Part shown: positions 33,169 to 44,307 of the stretch, one piece after another
Layout of the letters: the number at the start of each line of letters is the position of its first letter
Position numbering within the stretch: the stretch's first letter is position 1
DNA from: Silene conica
Lineage: Eukaryota > Streptophyta > Magnoliopsida > Caryophyllales > Caryophyllaceae
DNA length: 64,000 bases
Assembly (NCBI GenBank): GCA_029255685.2
Contig: CM055318.2
Location: 7,259,001 to 7,323,000 of the forward strand
Direction of reading: 5' to 3'
Notes under the pieces: model-generated
The model's database searches: none
Seen by the model: only the letters and a program-made list of their open reading frames with translations
Told to the model about the DNA's origin: nothing
Program-made: the position numbers and the translations under genes

Positions 33169-34944
33169 ATGCGCAGGTCAGTTCAAGGAGAACTCCTACC
33201 ACTTGATCTCGAAATTGAGAGGACTCTCAGGGAAAGAAGAAAGCAACTTCTAGCAAATCAAGAGGGAGGGTCACCATCCTCTTTATTTCAGGAAGACCTT
33301 TTTGAGTTATCACCATCTTCACCAAAAACACCACCTTCGCAACCGAATTCACCCATCAATCCACTTTCACCAAAAACACCACCTTCCACCTACTTTCCAG
33401 TTTTTCCTAAAGAAGAAGATAACATGACAGAAGAAGCAACTATTGTCAGTCACTCTATGCCTCAGGCAAAGGACCTATACAAAGGGTTCGCTTTACCTGC
33501 AGGTACTGGGAAGCCATTCGAGGCCAAGCCTGCCTATATTACTATGGTTGAAAGAAACCAATTTGGAGGCTCGGCCAATGAGGATGCTGCTAAGCATATT
33601 GAAATCTTCACAGATTACATATGCTCTATAGCACCCCCAGAAGGAGTAACGCAGGATCAGATTAAACAGACCATGTTTATCTTCTCCCTTAGGGACTCTG
33701 CGAGAGAATGGTACAGAGACCTTGACCGCACTGCTGCGGGAGTTACGGATTGGAACACCTTAGCCCTAGCTTTCTACAGGAAATACTATTCTGCATCAAA
33801 AACTAATGCCTTAAGAGCGCAGATTACTAATTTCAAGCAAGGACCCAATGAAGACTTTAGCGAGGCGTGGGACAGGTTCAAGAGACTTGTTCGATCCATA
33901 CCACATCACGGATTCGAACAATGGTTTCTTTGCAACCAGTTCTACAATGGCCTCTATGATGACAACAGGGTCTACTTAGATGCTGCAGCTAATGGAAGAT
34001 TCCAGGATAATTCAGGAGAGACTAAAGGTCTCAAGTTAATAGAAGATGTTGCTGTGCACCGCGCTGAGCATGGTACTTCCAGAGGAAATCAGAGAAAATC
34101 AGAGTACAACCTGGCAGCAATTGAGGCCTTAACGGCCAAGCTAGAAAAATTTGAGGCTGCAGGAAAGCTCGATCTAGGGAGTGGAAGCAAGGGAGGAATA
34201 TACCAGGTGAACGCCGTTCAGGACGGACCCTTTGCTTGTGAGAGGTGCGGTGGAGAAGGGCATGTGTCAAAGTTCTGCACTTCATCTAATGAAACATGTG
34301 CCGCTTTTCAGCATTATCGTGGGAACAATTTCTATGATCCAAATAATAACAATGTCCATCCCAACTTAAGGTGGACAAGCCAGAATGTTCAAAACCCACA
34401 GCACATGCAACCTCAGCAAAATTCCACATATGTACCCCCACATAAACAGAATTTCCAAAGACCACCTTTTAACCCTCAACCACCTTCTAATCCACCACCC
34501 AACACAGATGCTCTTATCCAAAATCTTATTGGATTGGTTCAGAAGGAGTCACAGGCTAGAGAGGCAGGGATGAAGATGTTGGAGTCCCAGATTGCTCAGA
34601 TTGCGAGCAAGAATGACACTAGGGCTCCGGGTCAACTTCCGACAAAGCCGGACCAGAAGAAGGAGACTCTTAACGTCGTAACCCTGCGAAGTGGAGCCAA
34701 AGTGGGGACTGAGAAAGAAAAAACAGCGAGTAGCAGCAAAGTCGGTCGACCGACCGATGAATCTGGTCGACCGACCGCGGAGCAGGATCCGAAATTATCA
34801 GCTGAACAGGAGACTGGTCGACCGACCGAGGATACTGGTCGACCGACCACAGAAGCAGAGCCCGAAGTTCCCTTTCGTCCAGAATTGCCAAATAACTTAA
34901 GGGATTTCCTTTTCAGGGGTGATAAGACCCCTAGGTTTTTTTAA
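33169..34944 (+). CDS. Gag protein of the Athila-like element (591 codons)
   Basis: This would be the capsid/nucleocapsid protein that packages element RNA. The ATG at 33169 opens MRRSVQGELL. A proline-rich region (about 45-85) is followed by a retrotransposon-gag domain (about 120-300, with FSLRDSAREWYRDL). The CCHC knuckle is C357, C360, H365, C370. The C-terminal region has four GRPT repeats encoded by the 12-mer motif (DNA 34744, 34765, 34816, 34837). The frame stops at TAA right after a T7 run (34936-34942); the related sequence continues one base out of frame, so an extra T has probably truncated it. Confidence 0.88.
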   Translation: MRRSVQGELLPLDLEIERTLRERRKQLLANQEGGSPSSLFQEDLFELSPSSPKTPPSQPNSPINPLSPKTPPSTYFPVFPKEEDNMTEEATIVSHSMPQAKDLYKGFALPAGTGKPFEAKPAYITMVERNQFGGSANEDAAKHIEIFTDYICSIAPPEGVTQDQIKQTMFIFSLRDSAREWYRDLDRTAAGVTDWNTLALAFYRKYYSASKTNALRAQITNFKQGPNEDFSEAWDRFKRLVRSIPHHGFEQWFLCNQFYNGLYDDNRVYLDAAANGRFQDNSGETKGLKLIEDVAVHRAEHGTSRGNQRKSEYNLAAIEALTAKLEKFEAAGKLDLGSGSKGGIYQVNAVQDGPFACERCGGEGHVSKFCTSSNETCAAFQHYRGNNFYDPNNNNVHPNLRWTSQNVQNPQHMQPQQNSTYVPPHKQNFQRPPFNPQPPSNPPPNTDALIQNLIGLVQKESQAREAGMKMLESQIAQIASKNDTRAPGQLPTKPDQKKETLNVVTLRSGAKVGTEKEKTASSSKVGRPTDESGRPTAEQDPKLSAEQETGRPTEDTGRPTTEAEPEVPFRPELPNNLRDFLFRGDKTPRFF

Positions 34945-35188
34945 AAGGGCTGCTAATACGGAATCCTCAGCTGCTCCTTTTCCAGAAAGACTCGTGCCTT
35001 CGAAGGATCAGGTATCTTTTGATAAATTTAAAGATGTAATTCGTTCATTAAATGTTCAAGTTCCATTTTTAGAATTAGTTCAACAAGTTCCTTCTTATCT
35101 AAAATTCATGAGACAGCTTTTGTCAAGAAAGAGGTCCCTAGAAAAGGTTGAGTCTGTGGCTCTCACTGAAGAGTCATCTAGTTTTTAA
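34945..35188 (+). pseudogene. Gag-protease linker, out of frame
   Basis: After the T7 run the protein sense continues in the +1 frame (KRAANTESSAAPFPERL, then VPFLELVQQVPSYLKFMRQL) to TAA at 35186-35188. A T5 run (35182-35186) then marks the return to the original frame, where LTHVIAPHKLEDPGSF follows. Two opposite one-base changes in T homopolymers thus bracket this segment. They may be real mutations or consensus errors in the assembly. Confidence 0.75.
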
Positions 35189-36039
35189 CACATGTCATTG
35201 CCCCCCATAAATTAGAAGACCCTGGAAGTTTTTCTGTCCCCTGTAATATAGGAACCTTCCCAGTTAAAAAGGCTTTATGCGATTTAGGTGCTAGTATAAG
35301 TGTCATGCCCCTAAGCGTTGCCTTAAAACTAGGAATGACCGAATTTGCAGTGACCAGTATGACGGTCCAGATGGCTGATCGCACATCAATGGAACCTGTA
35401 GGGGTGTTAGAAAACATCCCTGTGCGTATTGACAGGTTTTTCTTCCCAGTAGACTTTGTTGTTTTGGACATCCCAGAGGATGCCCATATACCCATAATTC
35501 TAGGAAGACCCTTTCTTCACACTGCAGGCGCCATTATAGATGTAGGCACTGGGACTCTAACTTTCAAGGTAGGCAAACACTCTATCATCTATGGCCTATC
35601 CTATAGGAAGAAGGATGCTATGACCCCCATCACATGTAATGCTATAACTTCTGAAAAGAAGTATGAGATCATCACTACTTCTCCACCTTTATTACCTGTT
35701 CCTGTTTCTGTTTTTACACCTCCGCCCCAGATTGGGAGAAATAGGGAGGACACTTCTATCGTGACTATTGCAGGGATTGGTTTGGGGAAACCCAAGGAGA
35801 AGGAAGTCTTCGTCCAGAGAGGAGGAATGGGATGCCTGAGCTATGAAGAAGATGAGGATCCAGACGTCGTGGATCGAGAAGAGAAAAAGAAGAGGAGGCA
35901 GGCTCAAGCAGAGAGACCGTCGCATATGCTTTGCGATGGAGGAAAGAAGATGTGTTTTGCCACTGAAGCAAAAACTGTGGAGACTACGGCGTGCCGTCAG
36001 AAGCCGTGGTCGGATATCTTCCGCATCTTCAGCGGATAG
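35182..36039 (+). CDS. Retrotransposon aspartic protease domain
   Basis: It would process the gag polyprotein. The catalytic motif is DLGAS with the Asp codon at 35281-35283, where DTGA is the common form, and the flap-distal block IILGRPFLHTAGAIIDV follows near 35497-35545. The wording VDFVVLDIPEDAHIPIILGR is typical of Athila/Tat proteases. After the protease there are about 130 codons of charged sequence and a stop; no RT motif (such as YLDD/FVDD) appears. No natural start codon is expected, since it is normally fused to gag. Confidence 0.85.
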   Translation, partial: FLTHVIAPHKLEDPGSFSVPCNIGTFPVKKALCDLGASISVMPLSVALKLGMTEFAVTSMTVQMADRTSMEPVGVLENIPVRIDRFFFPVDFVVLDIPEDAHIPIILGRPFLHTAGAIIDVGTGTLTFKVGKHSIIYGLSYRKKDAMTPITCNAITSEKKYEIITTSPPLLPVPVSVFTPPPQIGRNREDTSIVTIAGIGLGKPKEKEVFVQRGGMGCLSYEEDEDPDVVDREEKKKRRQAQAERPSHMLCDGGKKMCFATEAKTVETTACRQKPWSDIFRIFSG

Positions 36040-38036
36040 TTGTTTTTAAGTTGCAGTTTTAAGACAATTTATTTTATGTTGTGTGAAACTTTTTAGTTCG
36101 GTTTGCTAGTAGTTAAGACTTTTAGAATCGTTTTGGCATCTCGCGCATTGTTGGGCGCACATATTTTCTTACTTTTTCAGGATTTACGAAGAAATGAAGA
36201 CCTCCAGGACACAGATGGTCGACCGACCAGAATCATCAGTCGGTCGACCAGACGCGCTGTTTCGCCTATTTTTTCCGCTGTTCACAGGAGGTCGATCGAC
36301 CAGAAACACCGGTCGGTCGACCTACCTGTCCGCTGCAGTCTTTCGTTTCTCTTCCTTGGAAATCGCGAAATTGACTTGGATACTTGAGTGGCACTGCTGG
36401 CCACCAAAACCTCCCAGCTTACGCTGGTTTGGGGAGGTTTTTCTCTTACATCTTTTAAACCCAGTGAGTTCTTTCCAGTTTTTCCTTAGCTTTATTTTCT
36501 TTGCATCTTTCCTTTAATTTTCTGAAACCTTTACTTAGGCTAATGCACAATGGGGACATTGTGCGGGTTGGTTTGGGGAATGGTTTCGTGTTACATGCAT
36601 TGCATTTTGTCACACGTTTATTGCATTTCTGTCTTGCATCGTTCTTTTCTTTATTTTCCTTATATATACAAAAAAATCCAAAAAATTCAAAAAATTCAAA
36701 AATTCCAAAAAAATGCACGTTTATTTTAGCATATAGGTCGAGTCGGAACGAAAGTATTTCAAGGATGATTTAGCTTTCTTACATATTTATGCCTTTACCT
36801 TGCCTTGTCAACTTGTTTTAGTATGAAAATCTTTCGCATATCTACGAGTTTTTGTCAACTTGCATATCTTGAGACTTGACTTATACCTTGGCGACCTACT
36901 TATACATTCTAAGTTTTAGAGCCTTATTTCCTGGTTTCATTCTTAAACCAGTTGTTTAGGATGTGAGTAGTACTCCCCTTGGAACATGTTACATCAATAT
37001 GCATAAACATGAACTTGAATTGCTATATACTTGTTTTACTATCTCGTTTTGTGAGTCTTGATACGTGCATTTGGGATCCCTTTTCTCATATTTACCCATA
37101 AGCTTCACATAGCCAAAATTGCCTTTTTATTCCCCCAAAACTACATCCCATACTTAGCCTACCCTTCCAAGCTAGTATTTGTGGTCATTGGATTATTTTT
37201 TGAGGCATCTTGGTTTGTAAGCTATCTTAAGCAAAGAGAAAAGAAAGAAAGAAAGCAAGAAAAGAAAGCAAAGAAAAGAAAAAGAAACAGAAAATTCAAA
37301 GAAAGAAAGAAAAGAAAAACGAAAAAAAAAATCCAGAAAATACGAAAGTCAGTCGACCGACCGCATATAGCTGGTCGGTCGACCAACTGGCACCATCAGA
37401 AAAAAAATTCGTTCCAAAAATCCCTTTCTTTTATATGTTATAACTCCCGTACCTCATCCAAAAATATTTGGGAGTCCTTTCTTATATAATGTGAGAGTTG
37501 TGCTACGAAAGAGCACTTTCCTAATATCAAAAAGTTGTGAAGTATGTTGTTGAGAATCGGTTTTACTAGCTTGGCTACTAACCCCACAATTCCAAAAACA
37601 TCTTAACCACTTTTACCTTTTACCTCACATATCTTTCGTACCTCATTTGCATGTATCTAGGTCACTTAAATGAGATTGTTATACAAAGTTGTAGAATTCC
37701 TGTTCATGTTAGATTGCAGGCATGTTTTCATGGGTCGCAGTTAGGTGAGTGTCTCTACAAAATTACTTCTTTCTATCTTCTACATATACTCACCCTTTGC
37801 TTCATGAGTGTCTCGAGCGTACCGCGAGAGTCCATGGTATAAGTCTCTATAGTCTTTATGTTTTCAAGTTTGACAACCCTATAACTCGTTTGCATGATTT
37901 GAATATTATCTCATTTTGTTCTTGGCATTGGTTTGGGCTTACATGTAAATTTCGCTCTGAGATTGAAATCGTTCCATTAGTTAAGATCGAGTCTATTTCT
38001 TGCTTGAGGGCAAGCAAGGGTTTGGTTTGGGGAATT
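36040..38036 (+). other. Long 3' non-coding region of the Athila-like element
   Basis: 2 kb without a credible frame. It holds two paired 12-mer modules at 36217/36238 and 36290/36311 and one at 37351/37373 (22 bp), plus an A/G-rich tract at about 37215-37340. Strings like GGTTTGGGGA occur at 36429 and 36568 and also at the PPT, as if PPT-like sequences were duplicated. Such long 3' regions occur in Athila-type elements, where env-like frames sometimes lie; none is seen here. Confidence 0.75.
38021..38036 (+). other. Polypurine tract before the 3' LTR
   Basis: TTTGGTTTGGGGAATT abuts the LTR start TGATACG at 38037. The GGGGAA core is the probable plus-strand primer. Confidence 0.75.
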
Positions 38037-39579
38037 TGATACGTGTCTATTTTATGATGTTTTACATCTATTTTTACACGTATTTGGTCGCTCATTTACT
38101 ATGTTTTAGCCATTATTTCCCACAAATTGTGTACTTTCGTATTTTTATGCACTTTTGCAGATTTATGCGGAAAAGAGACGATTTAGCACCAAACTCGTAT
38201 CCTCAAGTCTTTTGCTTAACTAAGGAATAAAAGGAAAGTCAACTGAAGTCAAAGTCAAAGTGCCAAAAGTCAAAACACGAAGAAATCCGAAGACTTCCGT
38301 GAAGAAGCGGTCGACCGACCAACTAAACGGGTCGGCCGACCGAGGTCCTGATTTTCATAAAGCCCAAATTTCTCGAAAGGCCGCGAATAAGAGAAGCCCA
38401 GCAGGAAGTGGTCGACCGACCAGTTATACGGGTCGGCCGACCAGATTAAAGCCCATACGATTTCTTTTCTTTTTCGGAAATAAAGTAGAATTAGAATCTT
38501 AAGGAAACTCTTAGTTTTTACCCTATATAAGCTAATCTTGTAGCTAGGGTTTATTATCAAGTCTTATTTAGAGAATTCTATTTAGTTTTTAGTTCAATTA
38601 CAATCTTTCAATAGTTCCCAAGTATTCAATAAAGTTGATTCCGTTCTACCTTAATCCCAATTGTGGTAATTCTTCTTTAAATCTGGTTTCATTACTGTTC
38701 TTATTACTTTTATTACAATTGTTAAGTTAGAATCCCAATCTTTATTTGAATCTTGCATGTTTAGATTATTTAACTATGTTCTCCATGTTTATTCCCAATT
38801 TTATATTCGTCTTAACAGTTATGAGTAGCTAATTTTCATATGTTAGGATGTAGGGGATAATATGCATAGGTAGATAAAAATCCGAAAACCCGACCTGTAG
38901 CAGGACCTCGGTCGGTCGACTGGAATAGTCGGTCGGTCGACCGAGGCCGTGGTCGGCCGACTGGAGTAGCCGGTCGGTCGACCACTCGCGTCTGTTTTCT
39001 TATTTCGTCTTTTCTTATAAATTATAATATCCTACAATGAGACCAATAGGAGACTTGTAGGATGTTAGTAATGACCTACCCAAGATTGAAAGATACGGGA
39101 AGGGCATTGGTTTACACCTTAAGACGGATAGGTTACTCAAGGCTGAAAGGTATGTAACCTGGGATTTAGGAATCATCCTTATTGTTGACACCCAATAATT
39201 GTGAGACCTAGGAACTAATAGCATAGGCCGAAAGGAGCTATTAGGTAGCATAGACCTAAAAAGATATGTTACACCCCCTTACGCGACTGCAATACATGTT
39301 GACCTTAGGATTTATTTTACCTTAGCTTTTTATTACCCAAACATCCTAGCATCCTCTTTTATTATATTTTATTCTCATCTTTTAAATTCTTGTTTTATTT
39401 TAATCTTTGTTTAGACTTAGTAATCAAACAATCAACCCCCAATTTTATTACCTTTAAACATTAACATTAAGACAATAAACATTCCCCACCTCCTTGTGGT
39501 TCGACCCTGACTTTCACTATCTATTGTTAAAGTTAGGAATTATAAATTTTATCTTTGGTACCCTCAACGACGGGCATCA
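38037..39579 (+). repeat. 3' LTR of the Athila-like element
   Basis: 1543 bp, no difference from the 5' LTR found by eye. The same four modules are present, shifted by 6535 bp. It is followed at once by the duplication CTACT and then by the continuation of the LINE reading frame. Confidence 0.95.
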
Positions 39580-39584
39580 CTACT

Positions 39585-41338
39585 GCTGGTAAGTTAGCTT
39601 TAATTTGCTCTGTTTTATCCTCACTAACAATCTACTCTCTATCGGCATTTCGTATGCCGCTAAGTGTGACATCCAAAATTGATTCTATAATTTCACAATT
39701 CTGGTGGGGTGATAACATGGGAAGTAAAAGAATTCACTGGTGTAGTAGGCTTTTCCTTCAACTAAGCAAAGGGGAAGGTGGTATGGGAATTAGAGAATCT
39801 GAGAGTGCTAATCATAGTCTCCTTGCTAAAGTAGGATGGAAGATTCTGACTGAAACTGCATTCTTAATTAGTAGGGTTATTGGGGTCAAGTTTAACTTTT
39901 ATAATGACTTTCACAATTTCACCCAGATGGACATGTTAGGGATAGTAAGCAATTATCGTGTGGAGGCAGAAGTATTCGTCGGGGCTTACAGCTTCTAAAG
40001 CAAAATGTGTCTTGGCAAGTTGGTTTTAAGTCTAAATTAGATTTTTGGAGAGATAACTGGGTGCATAATAATAAGAGTATTATGGAACTGCTTGATATTC
40101 ATCAGTTAACTATGCCAAACGCCAAAGTTGCTGATGAGGTTCAAGGCGACAATGGAAATTGGAATGAAGAGAAAATTATTTCCCTTGGAGCATCTAAAAT
40201 CAAACACCTTATTCTGGCAATACAATTTCTTTTCGAGATGATATTGACACTTTGCGTTGGATTTCAACTTCCACTGAGTCTTATACTTCAAAAACTGGTT
40301 ATGCAATTGCTTTTCAGAATGTATGGAGATTGAAGGGTGCTGAAAAGGATATGCAGAGAAAGATTGACTATAATATCGGGATTCATCCAAAGAAATGCTG
40401 GGCCTTGGACATTACAAACAAGTGGAAGATCTTCTTATGGAAGATTATGTCCAATACTCTACCTTGCGCAAAAGAGTTGCAGAGGCGTCAACTACTGTCA
40501 GACGTTGTTGTCAGAACTGTCAATCACAGAATTGCCCTGAAACACTTGAGCACTTACTGAGAGATTGTCCTATTGCCTCCCATTTCTGGCTTGCTTCTTC
40601 TCTAGGAATACGAACTTCTGCAACATATCATATCTCAATACAAATCTGGATTTCCAATTGGATATCATTCCTATCAAAAAGGGATGATAAAGCATTCCTA
40701 ATCTCTACTTTCATAGCTACTTTATGGGTTATTTGGTATGGTAGAAATGAAGGATTTTTTAAAGATCAGGTTTTCAACTCTCGGGAGGCAATCGCAAAAA
40801 TCAGTAGGGATGTTTCGGACAATCTTTTAAGAATTTCGGAAAAAAATAAGTAACAACAAAGGACACTTGCAACAGCTACACATGATGATATGTCCACAAC
40901 AGATTTGATACAGAATCATTTCCCCTTATCAATCTTGGGTCCTAAAATTTGTGAGCAACATATTCGTCTGAAATGTGATGCCTCATGGAATAAAGGTTTA
41001 AAAGCATCAGCTGGGTGGATTTTCATAAATCAACATGGGGAAACAATTAAATGGGGATCTGCAAGATTTTGGGCCATATCTCCTATTCATGCAGAAACTG
41101 TGGCGCTTTTATTAGCATGTGAAGATGCAATTGTGAAGGCTTTTATCATATAGATGCGACTTCGGACTGTCTCAACCTCATTCTGCAAGCAAATGGCTGT
41201 GGCAACACCGACAAAGATATCGTATCTACAATAGCTTATCTTTTAAACCTAGTTTCTAGTTGTCATTGTTTTTCATTAAGTCATTGTCCTAGGTTCTTAA
41301 ACAGATCTGCTCATAACATTGCTAAGGCAATGATCTAA
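39585..41338 (+). pseudogene. L1-type LINE ORF2, 3' part (RT end, zinc-binding region, RNase H)
   Basis: Continues the frame interrupted at 31501: AGKLALICSVLSSLTIYSL (RT thumb region), FWWGDNMGSKRIHWCSR, then a zf-RVT-like region with frameshifts (KWKIFLWKIMSNTLPCAKEL; CPETLEHLLRDCPIASHFW). A C-terminal RNase H follows, with CDASW near 40975 and HAETVALLLACEDA. RNase H at the C-terminus is common in plant L1-like LINEs. Stops and frameshifts occur at about 39910-40000, 40333, 40851 and 41151. The frame ends at TAA 41336-41338. No poly(A) tail or target duplication was found. Confidence 0.88.
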
Positions 41339-43793
41339 ATGGATCATAAACACCTGTCAAAAAAGAAATTATATACAAGGCTCAAAAGTCAATTACAATG
41401 AAGGAAACATCGCCGACTTTGGAAAAACTCGAGTTACACATGCTGCAATCTTAGAACTCGGAAGGGAGATGTACTTTGCAGCCAATATGGTCCTATCAAG
41501 CTCGTATTTGGGCTAGAAATTTTATCAACAAAAAAAAACACCTTGGAGATTATCGAAACGGGTGCGAAGTAAATTAAAAACAATGAGACAGTAAAATTGA
41601 GAGAATGACACAAAACTCAACAGAAAATCCATTTGAAAATTCCTTACATTTATGCTTAATACTACAGTATAAACTCCCAAAAAAGTTAACTTAATGATCT
41701 TACAATTTCAAAATCGCTTTTACAACACAAATTCTTGTTTCAGGTTGTCTTAAGTTAAGACTTCCTAAGCAAAACCTATAAGTTTTACAAAGACATTCCA
41801 ATGTACATGTACTAGTCTTAAACCCGTGCAAATTGCACGGTTTTGTTATTTCAAATTTTGTTATTATCAAGACAACTAATAGTTATGTTTTGTATAAAAT
41901 ACAATATATTATTTAAACTAATACGTTCTCTAACATAAGCCTACTTGATGTTATTCATGCTTCTAATCAAATTATTATTAACTAATTTTATTGCACGATG
42001 TTAAATTTAAAATGGATATAACCATCTTAAATAAAAATCTCTATTACAGTCAAAGTGAACAAATTGTATGCAATTCTTGTGGTTGGAGATGTGAGCCTGT
42101 GGCCGGTTTTTTCATTTGGTTTACATACGCATGTAAAAACAATCATTGTTCGCAAACCAGGCTAGGCCCGCTTTAAAAATGGGTATTCAGTTTTCTTGCC
42201 CACTCATTTATTTACTTACTCTATTTTGGGTGTCTCAAGTTCTATTAGGATAGAGTAGAGCCGACGGAACTTGACCCGATCTAAGGAACTCGACCCGACT
42301 CGATTCACTCAAAACCCGACCGATACAACCGGAAAATTGGGTGAACCAAACTGAACCGATCTCGACCCAAACCAATTGCAGCCTTATTTTTCCAACTTGA
42401 ACCGAATCGATCCGACACGATCCCATAACCCGATATATATTTCCAATTCAATAAATGACCCAATAATAACTAACTTACTAGTGATTTAAATAACACTAAG
42501 TTAATATTCATCTTAATTATTTTAATTTAAAAGTAGTGTAACACTAGTGAAAATTTACGAGGTTGTTCAATTTCAATTTTTACATGGAAGGATCAATTCA
42601 AGTTGTTAGATATACTAATAACGTATGTGATATATATGTAAAAGCTTTAATATAAATAAATCAAAAATTAAATATATAATAAGATAAAATATATGACGAT
42701 AACCTGACCGGACACTGACTCGTTAATGACCCGATCCGACTTGGCACCTGTTGGTAACCTGACTATAACAATTACTAGCTAATCTACACTTATTTAAATA
42801 GAAATTAGATAGGTAGATGATGTACTTGTAAAAGGTAAAGAGTTACTTGAGACCTAGAGCTGATCAAATGGTATAGGCCTTAAAAGTCCAACCCGATCCG
42901 ACCCGTTTTTACTTGGGTTTGGGCTAAACCCTGGACCTAAAAAGTCCAAAACCCGGTTTAAGCGGCCCATGGGAAAAATGGCTAAACTCTCTGCCGAAAA
43001 AGCTTAAAACCCGACTCCAATTGTAATAGTTCGTGTAATGCGTATGTACACTGTATAAGTCAGCAAAAAGTCAAAAACTGTTGATTATTGATATGCTACT
43101 GCCTACTACCAAGTTTTATATTCACGTTATCTTGTAAAATTTTCATTTGACTTGGAATTATGGATTAGAATTTAATTAAACGTTGTTTCAAGTCTTTTTT
43201 AGTTGTATTGTAATCTTGAATTTTCTATGTGTGCTCGTTGCCTCTTTTACATTTTAGTATCCCTGATCTGAACCGAAATGTTCGGATATCCGAAATTTAG
43301 TATCCGAAACTATCCGAAAATTTCGGATCAGTTATCCGATATCCGATATCCGATCAATGTAAATATATATTGTCAAAACTGTGATAAAAAAGAAAAGTAG
43401 AGTAATAAAAATGAAAATGTGGGTTTGTGAATGTGGAATTGTGGATTATTGGTTTTGTTAATGAAAAGAAATTAAAATTTACGGTTTTGTAGACGAGGGT
43501 TATTTACGGTTTTGTGAATGACGGTTATTGAGTTAAATGAAATTAGTTAGTGTTATTTAATATTTATGGATAAAATCTCGGATACGGATCGGGATCCGAT
43601 CCGATATTTGATGTCTGATCCAATAACTTTCGGATATCGGATATTCAAATTTTTAAGCCAGATATCCGTATCTGATCCGATATCTAAATATTTCGAATAC
43701 GGGTATCCGAACCAAACTACTTTTCAAATAAGATATCCATTAATTCGGATCAAATATGAATCGAATGTCAGATCATCGAATTTTTTTTGGGGT
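41339..43793. other. Intergenic with low-complexity element debris
   Basis: No gene. 42230-42430 is rich in GACCCGA/TCGACCC words, 42880-43030 in CCCGACCCG words, and 43260-43780 in GGATATCCGA/TCCGATATC words. All three resemble the word-repeat arms of the hAT MITEs at 2.2 and 15.6 kb, but I could not define TIRs or target duplications. 41340-41560 may be 3' sequence of the LINE or unknown debris. Confidence 0.5.
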
Positions 43794-44307
43794 TTGCTAT
43801 ATCACGCCCCCTGTTTTACTTGTTACGCCCCCTATTTTTTAATTTATTCCCGTTTTGCCCCTGCGTCTTGCCTTTAGTTTTTTCGTTCGTTGTTCGCTTT
43901 TTTGTTCGTTGATGATTTTTTTTTTGTAAATTTGAGACGGTTTTTGAGACGTTTTTTGAGACGGTTTTTGAGACGGTTTTGGGGGCGGTTTTTGAGACGG
44001 TTTTGTGAAACTTGTTTTGTAGACGGTTTGTTAAAAAAAAATTTGAGACGGTTTACGAGACGGTTTAAGACCCGGTTTCTTAGACGGCTATGTTGATATG
44101 ACTACTCATATCTTATCTTCTGCAAGTTTAGAAATGTGTAATGTCAAGTTATCTTCTGACATTACTATGCCAAGTTATCTTCTCCCCCTTATCTACTGCA
44201 ACCCCATTTGTACACTCCAACCTATCTATTTCATATATTCTTTCATTTTATTGAGTAGATATTGTAGTTTACTAATACAAAAACATACGTATATACAACC
44301 TAAAACT

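Larger units (their letters stand above)
31502..39579 (+). mobile_element. Complete Athila-like Ty3/gypsy element lacking RT/integrase (8078 bp)
   Basis: Two 1543-bp LTRs (31502-33044, 38037-39579) show no difference by eye. A perfect 5-bp duplication CTACT flanks the element (31497-31501 and 39580-39584). The PBS matches tRNA-Asp and a purine-rich PPT precedes the 3' LTR. Internally there are gag and an aspartic protease, then 2 kb of non-coding DNA; no reverse transcriptase, RNase H or integrase is found. PBS choice, gag wording and LTR length point to the Athila/Tat branch. Identical LTRs mean recent insertion, so enzymes must have come in trans. It lies exactly within a serine-threonine codon stretch of the L1 LINE ORF. 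Confidence 0.95.

Noticed and set aside
37058-37489. Lys-rich 143-codon frame in the Athila-like 3' region
   Set aside because: It is a translation of an A/G-rich tract with no domain; I see no env-like signal or membrane segment pattern.
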